A stretch of 64,000 nt of DNA from Actinoplanes cyaneus (GTDB lineage: Bacteria > Actinomycetota > Actinomycetes > Mycobacteriales > Micromonosporaceae). Under the pieces are notes generated by a model. That model had not been told where the DNA came from. It made no database searches and was given only the letters and a program-made list of their open reading frames with translations. How positions within the stretch are numbered: position 1 is the first letter of the stretch; each line of letters begins with the position of its first letter. The stretch covers positions 62,001-126,000 of the forward strand of contig NZ_BOMH01000017.1 in assembly GCF_016862095.1 (NCBI RefSeq), in the 5' to 3' direction. This document shows positions 56,682 through 64,000 of this stretch, in pieces. A program made the translations under genes and the position numbers.

Positions 56682-57215
56682 CTAGGACAGCTTGCGCCGG
56701 CGGATGTGGTCGTCGTGCCACTCCGCGCCGACCAGGAAGCGTTTCACGCCGATGACCTCGAAGTCGTGCTTGGCGTAGAACCGGGCCGCCCTGACGTTCT
56801 GCTGGTTCACGCCCAGCCAGCACGTCTGGGCGCCGGTCGCCGCCGCCTCGTCCAGCGTGGCCGCCATCAGGGTGTGCGCCGTGCCCGAGCCGTGCCGATC
56901 GGGGAGGACATAGAACTTGCTCAGCTCGATGCTGGTCTCCGCGTCCACGACGGCGGCCACGTCCGGGTCGGCGATCGGGCCGCGGACCAGCATCGAATAG
57001 CCCACCGGCTGATCGTTCTCGGACGCCAGCAGCACGACCCGGCCCGGGTCGGCGAGGTAGTCGGCGAACCGCTCCACGGACAGGTTCGTGGCGATGAAGG
57101 CGTCGATGTCCGCCTTTGTCGTCCCCGGTGGGCAGGCCAGCCCGAAGGTAAGTGTCGCCAGGGCGTGCAAAGGTTGCTCGTCGCCAAGGGTGGCGTGACG
57201 CACAGTTATCGCCAT
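56682..57215 (-). CDS. GNAT family N-acetyltransferase
   Basis: A 177-aa single-domain GNAT. The strand IELSKFYVLPDRHGSGTAHTLM contains the acetyl-CoA loop (R-H-G-S-G-T pattern), and GVNQQNVRAARFYAKHDFEVIG is motif B with the usual Tyr. ATG 57215 is chosen since a TAAACT -10 box ends eight bases upstream on the minus strand. It is divergent from GH20, and the two promoters appear to overlap. The substrate is unknown. Confidence 0.92.
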   Translation of the reverse strand: MAITVRHATLGDEQPLHALATLTFGLACPPGTTKADIDAFIATNLSVERFADYLADPGRVVLLASENDQPVGYSMLVRGPIADPDVAAVVDAETSIELSKFYVLPDRHGSGTAHTLMAATLDEAAATGAQTCWLGVNQQNVRAARFYAKHDFEVIGVKRFLVGAEWHDDHIRRRKLS

Positions 57216-57223
57216 AGCGAAAC

Positions 57224-57233
57224 AGTTTAGAGT
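57224..57233. promoter_or_regulatory. Overlapping divergent -10 elements for GNAT and GH20
   Basis: The ten bases AGTTTAGAGT contain TAGAGT on the plus strand (57228-57233), seven bases before the GH20 GTG, and TAAACT on the minus strand (57224-57229), eight bases before the GNAT ATG. Both would yield leaderless messages from a shared DNA segment. Confidence 0.55.
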
Positions 57234-57240
57234 CTTCAGA

Positions 57241-58632
57241 GTGCGCCCCCACGCGAAGCGGCTCAGCGATGTCATCCCGGCCCCCGTCCTGGTCGTTCCG
57301 GAACCGGACGTGACCTTCACCGTCACCCCGGATGCCCTGGCGCGTGCCGAGGCCGGCGAGTCGCCGGCCGGCGGCGGGATCAGTCTGGAGCTGTCCGGCC
57401 CCGAGGAGCTCGGCGCCGAGGGCTACCGGCTGGAGATCACCGCGAGTGGCGTGACCCTGCGCGCCGCGCAGCGGGCCGGGCTGTTCTGGGGCGTGCAGAC
57501 GCTGCGCCAGCTGGCCGCCGGGGACGGCGTGCTCCCGGGCGGGGTGATCGAGGACCGGCCCCGCTTCGCGTACCGCGGGGCCATGCTCGATCTCGCCCGG
57601 CACTTCTTCACCGTGGACGAGATCAAGGCGCACCTGGACCTGCTCGTCCAGTTCAAGATCAACCACTTGCACCTGCACCTCACCGACGACCAGGGCTGGC
57701 GTCTGGAGATCCCGGGCTGGCCGCGGCTCACCGAGATCGGCGGCGGCCCCGGCACCGGGTGCGACGGCGCGGGGCCGGGGTTCCTGACCCTGGCCGACTA
57801 CGCGGACGTGGTGGCCTACGCCGCCGAGCGGTTCGTCACCGTGGTCCCCGAGATCGACATGCCCGGGCACGTGAACGCCGCGCTGGTGGCATACCCGGAG
57901 CTGACCGCGGACGGGCAACCGGTCGCGCCGCGCACCGACGCCGAGGTCGGCTACAGCTCGCTGGCGGCCGGCAAGGAGGAGACGTACGCCTTCGTCGAGA
58001 CCGTGATCAAGACGCTGGCCGACGCGACGCCGGGGCCCTACCTGCACCTCGGCGGCGACGAGTGCCTCTCCATGCCGGCCGAGGACTACCGCGCGTTCCT
58101 GTCGCGGGTGCTGCCGCTGCCGGGGAAGTACGGCAAGCGCGCGATCGGCTGGCACGAGATCGCCGCGGCCGGCCTGCCCGAGGGCACCGTCGTGCAGTAC
58201 TGGCGACCCGAGCAGCAGGACGCGGGCGTGGACGCGGCGGTGACCGCCGGGCGAGCCGTGATCATGTCGCCCGCGGACCGGGTCTATCTGGACATGAAGT
58301 ACGACGCGGACACCCGCCTCGGGCTCGACTGGGCCGGCCTGGTGCCGGTGCGGCGGGCGTACGACTGGGACCCCGCCCTGCGCCTGCCCGGCGTCACCGA
58401 GGACGCGTTGCTCGGGGTCGCCGCGCCCCTCTGGTCGGAGACCCTGCGCAGCGTCGCCGACGTGCAGTTCCTGACCTTCCCGCGGCTGCCGGCGGTGGCC
58501 GAGGTCGGCTGGACCCCGCAGGCCGGGCGGGACTGGGAGTCGTTCCGGGAACGGGTCGCCCTGTTCGCGCCGCGCTGGGAGGCGGCCGGGGTGTCCTACT
58601 TCCGCTCGCCGGAGATCTGGGCCGCGGACTGA
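57241..58632 (+). CDS. GH20 beta-N-acetylhexosaminidase
   Basis: A 463-aa intracellular enzyme without a signal peptide. A small alpha/beta GH20b domain (residues ~10-105) precedes the TIM barrel. Substrate-assisted catalysis uses the Asp273-Glu274 pair in YLHLGGDECLSMP. The upstream motifs RHFFTVDEIKAHLDLLVQFKINHLHLHLTDDQGW and VVPEIDMPGHVNAAL are those of the family. It releases GlcNAc or GalNAc from the non-reducing end of chitin- or glycan-derived oligosaccharides. It starts with a leaderless-looking GTG seven bases after TAGAGT. Confidence 0.94.
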   Translation: MRPHAKRLSDVIPAPVLVVPEPDVTFTVTPDALARAEAGESPAGGGISLELSGPEELGAEGYRLEITASGVTLRAAQRAGLFWGVQTLRQLAAGDGVLPGGVIEDRPRFAYRGAMLDLARHFFTVDEIKAHLDLLVQFKINHLHLHLTDDQGWRLEIPGWPRLTEIGGGPGTGCDGAGPGFLTLADYADVVAYAAERFVTVVPEIDMPGHVNAALVAYPELTADGQPVAPRTDAEVGYSSLAAGKEETYAFVETVIKTLADATPGPYLHLGGDECLSMPAEDYRAFLSRVLPLPGKYGKRAIGWHEIAAAGLPEGTVVQYWRPEQQDAGVDAAVTAGRAVIMSPADRVYLDMKYDADTRLGLDWAGLVPVRRAYDWDPALRLPGVTEDALLGVAAPLWSETLRSVADVQFLTFPRLPAVAEVGWTPQAGRDWESFRERVALFAPRWEAAGVSYFRSPEIWAAD

Positions 58633-58724
58633 TCGGCTCCCGCCCCGGAACCGTACTTATGGCCGGTGTCGCCTGATGGGCAGGGTCCTAGGCTGGGGCC
58701 CGTTCCGGTGGAGGGGAGAGCGGC

Positions 58725-60911
58725 TTGAGCAACGACGCACGAGCAGCGGCGAGATCGGCGGCTGCCCTGGCCGGCTTCCTGATCGTGGCGGGGCTGCAAC
58801 TGATCGTGGTCCTCGGTGCACTGTGGACCGTGCTGAAACTGCTGCCCGCCGACTTCGCCCTGCGGGCCGGGGTGCCGTTGAGCCTGGCCACCTTCGGCGC
58901 GCTGGGCTATGCGACCTGGCGCGCGCTGCACAGCCGTCGGCGGGTCCCGGCCGGGGTCGCCGTGACCAGGTCCGACGCGCCGCAACTGTGGGAGCTGGTC
59001 GACGGTGCTTCGGCAGCCGCCGGGGTTCCGTCGCCGGCCGGGCTGACCGTGGTGGCCGACGCGACGGTGGTCGTCGGTGAGCGGACCCGCGCGCTCGGGC
59101 TGCTCGGCGGCCGGCGGGATCTCTACCTGGGGCTGCCGCTGCTGCAGGCGTGGGACAGCGGGCGGCTGCGCGCGGCGGTGGCGCACGAGCTGGCGCACGG
59201 CTCGGCCCGGCTGGGAAGGTGGGCTCCCCTGGCGTACCGGGGGAGGGTGGCGATCGGTCGTCTGATCCCGCGCTGGAGTCGTGGCCGCAATCCGGCCGGT
59301 GCGATCTTCCGGGCCTACGCCGAGGTCTACCACCGGTGGGACGCGCCCTTCAGCCGGGCGCAGGAAGTCGCCGCGGACCGGGTGGCGGCCGAGTTCGCCG
59401 GGGCCGCCGCAGCCGCCGGCGCGTTGCGGGACCTGCCGGTGCTGGCCGGGATGCAGCGGCTGTTCCACGCGGAATACGTGGGGCCGGGCTGGCAGGCGGG
59501 ACATGTCCCGGACGACGTGTTCGGCGGGTTCCTGCGGGTGCTCGCGGCCCGGGGCGAGGACGTGGCGATCCTGCGGGCCCGCGGTGCGGAGCCGGCCGGG
59601 GCCTGGGACACGCATCCGCCGCTGGCGGAGAGGCTGGCGGCGCTGACGCCGGCAGGTGCGGGCTCTGCGCAGGCGGTGAGCGGTGACGCCGCCGGCGGTG
59701 CGGGTTCCGCGCAGGCGGTGAGCGGCGCTGGCGCCGGTGTTGCGGGCGATGGCGTGACCGCCGCAGTGCAGCAGCCGGGCGATGCCGCCGGCGCCGGTCC
59801 GATCGGCGGTGCCGGCGAAGCGGGAGCCGCGAGCGCCGCCGCCGATCCGGACGTCACCGTGACCGGGGAGGACGACCAGGCGGCCGGTGAGCTTGTTCCC
59901 GACCTGCCCGGGCTCGGCCGGGCGTTGCAGGCCGTGGCGTTCCCGTCCCGCGGTCGCACCGAGGTGGGCTGGGACGACTTCCTCAGCGTGGCTCGCACGG
60001 CGGAGATGGAACGCGAGGCGGAGGCCGCGCTCGCGACGGTGTCCCGGGCCGTGGGAGTCGCCGTCCCGGATGCCGGCAGCATCCTGGCGCTGGCGGCGGA
60101 CGGCCGCCTCCGGACAGCCGCGGCCACGATCTTCCCCGGCCTCACGCCCGAGGAGACGGCCGATCGGATCGTCGACCTGCTCTCGCTGATGCTGGCGCTG
60201 GCCGCGCTGCGCAGCGACGTGGCGCGGTGGCGGCACAGCTGGACGGGGACGGCCGAGTTGGTCGCCGCGGACGGCGCCTACCTGAACCTGACCGACGTCG
60301 CGGCCGCCGCCGCGGATCCGGAGCAGGCCGAGGCGGTCCGGGCGTACCTCGACAGGATCGGTGTGGATCTGGCCGCGCCGGGCGGTGATCGGCCGGCGGC
60401 CCGGGCGCAGGCGCTGGGTGGCCTGATCAACCTGTCGGCGGACGGGGCGCGCACCGATCTGCTCGTCACGGATCTGGGGTTCCTGCTGGTGCCGGGCATG
60501 TCCCGCGGCAAAGCGCCGGAGGCCAAGCGCCGCCTCAACCAGATCGCGGCCGGTGGCGTGTCGGTCCCCGGGCGGAATGCTCTCCCGGACAGCGCGGTGG
60601 CGGCGAATGCCGGTGCGGGCGGCGCCACGGGCGAGGCAGCGGGTGTCGGCGGCACGGAAAGCGGCAGAACGCGGGAAACCGCTCAGGGCGGCGCGGTGGC
60701 GACGATGGAGGCGCCCGCCGACGGCCGGCGCTTCGTTCCGTTCGTCGACGTCGCCGCGGTGACCACGCTTCCCGGCCGCCGGCGCGGCTGGGTGATCGGC
60801 CTGCGTGACGGCGGCACCCTCACGCTGCGCCCCTCGCTGGACACCGACGAGTTGCCCGGCGGCTGGGCTGCCTGGGAGGACGCGGTCACCTTCCTGACCG
60901 GCACGCGCTGA
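58725..60911 (+). CDS. Membrane M48-family metallopeptidase with long C-terminal extension
   Basis: A 728-aa protein. Two N-terminal membrane helices (~12-36 and ~47-67) precede a gluzincin domain with the zinc motif HELAH (His154, Glu155, His158) and a downstream EVAADR carrying the third ligand. This is the M48 (HtpX/Ste24) layout. From ~300 on, the protein continues with a low-complexity Ala/Gly repeat stretch (GSAQAVSG repeats near 310-330) and ~400 residues not found in short M48 enzymes. TTG start with GGAGGGG at eight bases. It may process membrane or envelope proteins. It follows GH20 by ~90 bases. Confidence 0.88.
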   Translation: MSNDARAAARSAAALAGFLIVAGLQLIVVLGALWTVLKLLPADFALRAGVPLSLATFGALGYATWRALHSRRRVPAGVAVTRSDAPQLWELVDGASAAAGVPSPAGLTVVADATVVVGERTRALGLLGGRRDLYLGLPLLQAWDSGRLRAAVAHELAHGSARLGRWAPLAYRGRVAIGRLIPRWSRGRNPAGAIFRAYAEVYHRWDAPFSRAQEVAADRVAAEFAGAAAAAGALRDLPVLAGMQRLFHAEYVGPGWQAGHVPDDVFGGFLRVLAARGEDVAILRARGAEPAGAWDTHPPLAERLAALTPAGAGSAQAVSGDAAGGAGSAQAVSGAGAGVAGDGVTAAVQQPGDAAGAGPIGGAGEAGAASAAADPDVTVTGEDDQAAGELVPDLPGLGRALQAVAFPSRGRTEVGWDDFLSVARTAEMEREAEAALATVSRAVGVAVPDAGSILALAADGRLRTAAATIFPGLTPEETADRIVDLLSLMLALAALRSDVARWRHSWTGTAELVAADGAYLNLTDVAAAAADPEQAEAVRAYLDRIGVDLAAPGGDRPAARAQALGGLINLSADGARTDLLVTDLGFLLVPGMSRGKAPEAKRRLNQIAAGGVSVPGRNALPDSAVAANAGAGGATGEAAGVGGTESGRTRETAQGGAVATMEAPADGRRFVPFVDVAAVTTLPGRRRGWVIGLRDGGTLTLRPSLDTDELPGGWAAWEDAVTFLTGTR

Positions 60912-61183
60912 TCGGCGGGCGCCCCGGGGAAGGGCTGCCGACACCACCCCGAATTGCCGGAATCCGCTGATAGCGCGCCTTCCGGCCACCTCGAGGTGAA
61001 CCGCGTGCGTGCCGGATCCGTGTCCCCGAGTAATCGGAGTCTCGTCCGCGACGAATGAGGACCTCTGGGGTTGCCTCAGGTCACAATGACCTCAGCGGTT
61101 GTTGGCTTCGTGTACGCCCGAATTGGGTAGCACAGGCCCGGGGCGACGCGAGACGATCGCGGGGAACCGTAGGGGAGGCGCTG
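60912..61183. other. Intergenic stretch without recognisable feature
   Basis: In these 272 bases I see no gene or clear hairpin. An AT-richer part near 61020-61100 probably holds the promoter of the next gene. Confidence 0.4.
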
Positions 61184-61678
61184 ATGGAGCGGGGGCCGAC
61201 GGCGCTGTTCGGGGCCATCGTCGCGGTCGGGGTCGGCCCGGCATTGTGGCTGGGCGCGCAGCTCGGCACGGACGACGCGCCGGTGCGCAAGCCACCTGCC
61301 ACCATTCGTCAGCAGTTGCCGGCCGCCGCCGAGACGCCGGATCAGGGCGGCATCGGCGCGGGCGAGGAGTCCGACGAGGACGCCGGGCCCGCCGCCGACG
61401 CGATCGAGCCGGCCTCGGTCACGTCCGTCACCGCCACCACGGTCCCGTCCCGGTCGGCCACCGCCTCACCCTCGCCGTCCGCGTCGACGAGCCCGTCGGC
61501 CCCGGCCTCGATCGAGCCGTCCGGGCCGGTGCAGCCGAGCATCCCGTCGACCGGTCCCAGCACCGATCCGTCAGCCGAGGATTCCGGGTCGCCGGCGCCG
61601 TCGACGACGCCGACCGGCAGCACCAGCGCGTCGAGCGCCCCGGCCGCCGACACGATCGACGAGACGCCGGTCTTCTGA
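61184..61678 (+). CDS. Membrane-anchored Ser/Pro-rich protein
   Basis: A 164-aa product. One N-terminal hydrophobic helix (~7-27, ALFGAIVAVGVGPALWLGAQL) acts as an uncleaved anchor or signal peptide. The remaining ~130 residues are low-complexity Ser, Pro, Thr and acidic residues, and it ends in DTIDETPVF. Such sequences are likely disordered and exposed outside the membrane, and may be glycosylated or span the wall. AGGGGAGGCG precedes the ATG. Its stop codon lies in a 44-bp tandem duplication. The function is unknown. Confidence 0.75.
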   Translation: MERGPTALFGAIVAVGVGPALWLGAQLGTDDAPVRKPPATIRQQLPAAAETPDQGGIGAGEESDEDAGPAADAIEPASVTSVTATTVPSRSATASPSPSASTSPSAPASIEPSGPVQPSIPSTGPSTDPSAEDSGSPAPSTTPTGSTSASSAPAADTIDETPVF

Positions 61679-61729
61679 GCGACGCGGCCGCCGACGCGAT
61701 CGACGAGACGCCGGTCTTCTGAGCGACGC
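61642..61729 (+). repeat. 44-bp tandem duplication across a stop codon
   Basis: Copies 61642-61685 and 61686-61729 differ at one base (A/G). Each encodes ...ID-ETPVF-stop, so the end of the preceding gene is duplicated just beyond its own stop. The period is not a multiple of three, so the second copy is in another frame. Confidence 0.85.
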
Positions 61730-61730
61730 G

Positions 61731-61760
61731 GAAAAGGGAGCCCCTCAGGGCTCCCTTTTC
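61731..61760. terminator. Bidirectional intrinsic terminator
   Basis: A perfect 13-bp stem (GAAAAGGGAGCCC with its complement) and a CTCA tetraloop lie between convergent genes, with an A tract on one side and a T tract on the other. It should terminate both transcripts. Confidence 0.9.
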
Positions 61761-61803
61761 CGATCAGGATCACAACGCGATTGCTTCGGTACGCCGGGAA
61801 GTC

Positions 61804-62955
61804 TCAGAGCCCGAGCAACCGGTCCAGGATGTCCCGGTAGGACCGCAGTTCCACGCGCAGCGCCTCCGTGTCGTCACCGCCCCCGGCCAGCGATCCGCGG
61901 TGTTCGCGCAGCGCCGTGGTCAGCTTCTCGATCGTCTCGTCGACCAGCGAGGCCGCCTCGGCGGTGCTGGCCTTCGGGTCGTCGACGAAGCGCAACTGGA
62001 TGTCGCGCCAGCGGTCCCGCAGCGGCTGGGTCTCCGCGTCCGGGAAGAGCGTCGCCGACCCGGCACCGCCGGCCGTGGTCGCCGACCCGGCACCGCCGGC
62101 CGTGGTCGCCGGCCCGGCAGCGGCCGTGGTCACCGGCTCGGGAACGGCCGCGACCGCCACGACGGGCTCGGCCTCCGCTTCCCGCGCGCGCTCCTGCTCC
62201 GTGACGGCCACCGGCGCGACCACGACGGGCTCGGCCACGACCGGCTCGAGAGCTTCGGCGTGCCCCGCCGTCCCGGGCTTGTCCCCGTCCGTGACCTGCG
62301 GATCCTCGAAGGTGCCCCGATCCTCCAGCGCCGCGTCAACCTCGGCGTCGTCGATCCGGTCGCCGTCGGCCCGGTCCTCGTCCCGGTCGTTGCGAAGCCC
62401 GTCGTTGTCGAGGCGGTCGCTGTCGAGACCGTCGTTGCCGGGACGGCCGGCGTCGATGTCGTCGGTGGCCCGGTGCCCGGCCACGTGCGATTCACCGGCG
62501 GTGTCCCGGCCCTCGTCGACCCCGTCCTCCGGGTGGTCGTCCAGCGGCACGTCGACAAGCGGGTCCCGGTCGTCATTGTCCCGGTCCACCGGGGCCTGCC
62601 CGGCCGGCCACGCCACCGTGTCGTCGTTGGCCCGGTCCCGATCCGCGTCCTCGTCGATCACACCGTCACCGGGCGCCACCGTGCGGTCGTCGGCCACCCC
62701 GGACGCCGCGTCGGTGCTCCGGTGGGTGTCGTGGTCCACGTCGTCGTACGGGCCGGCCATGGCGGAGGCGGCCACCGCGCCGCCCGGGGTGGCCGCTCCG
62801 AAGGCGGTCGGCTGGGGCGCCGGGTCGTGCTCGGCGTTCGCGCCGGGCCGGTCGTCCCACGGCGAGCCGGGTCGCTGCTGCGGCACGGCTTCCGTGCGTA
62901 CGTCCTGATCCTGGTCTTCGGTGTTGTCCTTGGCCTCGTTGGAGAAGAAGCGCAT
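61804..62955 (-). CDS. Acidic low-complexity protein with C-terminal domain shared with its neighbour
   Basis: A 383-aa product. The first ~285 residues are an Asp/Arg/Ala-rich disordered stretch with repeats such as NDGLDSDRLDNDGLRNDR and TTAGGAGSA. The last ~85 residues form a helical domain (LRDRWRDIQLRFVDDPKASTAEAASLVDETI and a final YRDILDRLLGL). That domain is clearly related to one in the next gene upstream, which starts SAAWEEVQIRFVDSPKEA and ends HYRALFADLLGE. No signal peptide is present, so it is cytoplasmic. The function of the shared domain is unknown. It lies 12 bases after its paralogue in one operon. Confidence 0.85.
   Translation of the reverse strand: MRFFSNEAKDNTEDQDQDVRTEAVPQQRPGSPWDDRPGANAEHDPAPQPTAFGAATPGGAVAASAMAGPYDDVDHDTHRSTDAASGVADDRTVAPGDGVIDEDADRDRANDDTVAWPAGQAPVDRDNDDRDPLVDVPLDDHPEDGVDEGRDTAGESHVAGHRATDDIDAGRPGNDGLDSDRLDNDGLRNDRDEDRADGDRIDDAEVDAALEDRGTFEDPQVTDGDKPGTAGHAEALEPVVAEPVVVAPVAVTEQERAREAEAEPVVAVAAVPEPVTTAAAGPATTAGGAGSATTAGGAGSATLFPDAETQPLRDRWRDIQLRFVDDPKASTAEAASLVDETIEKLTTALREHRGSLAGGGDDTEALRVELRSYRDILDRLLGL
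62051..62128 (-). repeat. In-frame 27-bp tandem repeats within the acidic protein gene
   Basis: Two exact 27-base copies (62051-62077 and 62078-62104) and a third degenerate copy encode TTAGGAGSA-type nonapeptides. The period keeps frame, so copy number could vary without breaking the gene. Confidence 0.85.
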
Positions 62956-62967
62956 CGTGGGTGCTCC

Positions 62968-63657
62968 TCAGCGGCTGGTGGCGTCGGGCCGGGAGGGTGC
63001 GACGCCGGGATCGGTGGCGGGTTTCTCGGTCGCGGAGCGCTCGGCGGTCGTGGTGCCCGTCGTGGTGGTGGTGTCCTCCGTGGCCGATCGCGGTGCGGGT
63101 GCGGGTGCGGTGCCGGCGCCGGCCACCGGGTCCTCGCCGAGCAGGTCGGCGAAGAGCGCCCGGTAGTGGACCAGCGCCTGGCGCAGGTCCTCGGTGCCCG
63201 CTTCGTCATTCTTACTGCGCAGACTGATCTCGTGGGCGTCCCGGTAGTGCTCCAGCGTGGCGGCGTGTTCGACGGAGAGGTTCGCGAGTCGCTCGTCGTA
63301 GTCGCCGGTGGGGTAACCGCGGTCGGCGATCAGGCGGGTGACCAGCTCGTCCGCCGTCTCCACCGCCTCCTTCGGACTGTCGACGAACCGGATCTGGACC
63401 TCTTCCCAGGCGGCGGAGTACTTCGCCCGGGCCTCGGCGGTGAGCGGTTTCAACTCCAGCTGCGCGTGCCGCTTGGTGCGCTCCAGCAGTTCACGCTCGG
63501 CCTCGGTGCGGTTGCCGGTGTCGGCGACGACCCGGTCGTACTCGGGGCCGAAGGTCTGCTGCAGCCGGCGGCGCCGCATGGCCTGGACCCCGAACGCGAT
63601 CGCGGCCAGCACGAGCAGGACGACGACGATCAGGACGATGGTGGCGGTGGCGGACAT
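62968..63657 (-). CDS. Membrane-anchored paralogue of the downstream acidic protein
   Basis: A 229-aa product. One N-terminal membrane helix (~5-24, IVLIVVVLLVLAAIAFGV) is followed by a charged helical domain. The part at ~85-175, WEEVQIRFVDSPKEAVETADELV to VHYRALFADLLGE, matches the C-terminal domain of the downstream gene. A Thr/Pro-rich disordered tail ends the protein. One copy membrane-bound and one soluble suggests they interact through this domain, but this is inference. ATG with AGGAGG a few bases upstream. Confidence 0.88.
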   Translation of the reverse strand: MSATATIVLIVVVLLVLAAIAFGVQAMRRRRLQQTFGPEYDRVVADTGNRTEAERELLERTKRHAQLELKPLTAEARAKYSAAWEEVQIRFVDSPKEAVETADELVTRLIADRGYPTGDYDERLANLSVEHAATLEHYRDAHEISLRSKNDEAGTEDLRQALVHYRALFADLLGEDPVAGAGTAPAPAPRSATEDTTTTTGTTTAERSATEKPATDPGVAPSRPDATSR

Positions 63658-64000
63658 CAGGTTCCTCCTTCTTCCGTCGGAGGTATTCCCACTCGCACCC
63701 GTCCATCAATCCCGTTCCGGAGAACGGGATCGTGCCGTGCCGTGAGCACGTCATTACCGAGGAGTGATCTCGATTGTCGCAACTCCGACGGCGAGGAAGC
63801 GGAGGTCAGCGCCGTCCGCGGTGGACAAACGTAATGGAAGGTAAGTTTTCGATGGATGGGGAGCTAGCTGTGACGGACGTCTTTACGTATTCTTCCGGGG
63901 CGCATCCAACCCGGTGCGCCGCCGTCCACTTCTGATCGGCCGGCCGCCGGGCCCGGCGGTGTGCCGCCGTTGTCTGCCGAACCCCTCCGGGCGGAGCTTG
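63658..64000. other. Terminal intergenic stretch with at most a small peptide gene
   Basis: In these 343 bases at the window edge I see no full gene. A less GC-rich part around 63820-63900 may be a promoter, and a 21-aa frame starts at 63870. The last 70 bases are GC-rich and can form hairpins (CGGCCGGCCGCCGGGCC region). Confidence 0.45.
63870..63935 (+). CDS. Candidate 21-aa leader or small peptide
   Basis: GTG at 63870 follows GGGGAG (63858-63863) at six bases. The frame gives a 21-aa peptide, VTDVFTYSSGAHPTRCAAVHF, with one Cys, then stops ahead of GC-rich hairpins that run into the window edge. The size, single Cys and hairpins would suit an attenuator-type leader of a gene beyond the window, but the downstream gene cannot be seen. 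It may equally be chance. Confidence 0.25.
   Translation: MTDVFTYSSGAHPTRCAAVHF

Noticed and set aside
1..64000. Integrase, transposase or prophage genes
   Set aside because: I looked for DDE, tyrosine recombinase and phage structural motifs in the translated frames and found none, so no mobile element is reported.

Overview
The window is about 72% GC by eye, with strongly GC-biased third codon positions, GTG and TTG starts, many 4-bp ATGA/GTGA overlaps and several leaderless-looking promoters. The gene families point the same way: a DUF397 + XRE/DUF5753 pair, GPP34, a SigE-type ECF sigma factor, an F420-type LLM oxidoreductase, alditol oxidase, and sugar ABC transporters without their own ATPase. 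This is a soil actinomycete chromosome, most likely Micromonosporaceae (Actinoplanes-like). That placement is inference from gene content; no marker gene settles it.

Layout. 1-6.3 kb: a truncated SEC-C protein, tRNA-Lys(CTT) with a terminator, a secreted GH9 cellulase lipoprotein, an NADPH-FMN reductase, a cytochrome P450 preceded by a candidate 48-aa peptide gene, and a membrane-anchored helical protein. 6.3-13.7 kb: a leftward three-gene operon with overlapping start/stop codons, made of an OB-fold membrane protein, a flotillin and a 1,627-aa DUF3686/AAA ATPase. 13.8-22 kb: an XRE/MmyB-type regulator with an SDR, a DUF305 protein divergent from an LVIVD-repeat secreted protein, a PAS-GGDEF diguanylate cyclase, and two alanine-rich envelope proteins. 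22-29 kb: a secreted trypsin-like protease, then a WhiJ-like XRE + DUF397 pair divergent from GPP34 (with a TTA codon), an APC permease and GNAT proteins.

29-42 kb is a glycan-utilisation locus: GH3, a ROK regulator, a solute-binding lipoprotein, two LplB/LplC-type permeases, GH95 and GH42. Two classes of operator-like palindromes recur in it. One is CebR/LacI-like (TGGGAGCGCTCCCA-type), in front of GH3 and in the ROK-transporter gap. The other is a TTAGTTT/AAACTAA-type site in front of both the transporter and the GH95/GH42 pair. The enzymes fit removal of fucose, galactose and beta-linked glucose or xylose from imported oligosaccharides, possibly xyloglucan-like. No ATPase gene is present, so a shared MsiK-type ATPase encoded elsewhere is expected.

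42-64 kb: a GlxA-type AraC regulator with a divergent rhodanese, alditol oxidase divergent from PadR, a REC-GAF protein, an MHYT sensor, a PRC-barrel protein, a secreted Gly/Pro/His-rich protein, a condensation-fold protein that has lost its catalytic histidine, a CorA transporter, a DrrAB-type ABC exporter divergent from a WYL regulator across a perfect inverted repeat, an LLM oxidoreductase, an ECF sigma factor with a membrane partner, GNAT divergent from GH20, an M48 peptidase, and two paralogous acidic or membrane proteins.

Outside the genes, two intergenic clusters of actinobacterial DnaA-box sequences stand out: five boxes at 28,981-29,068 and two at 37,372-37,397.
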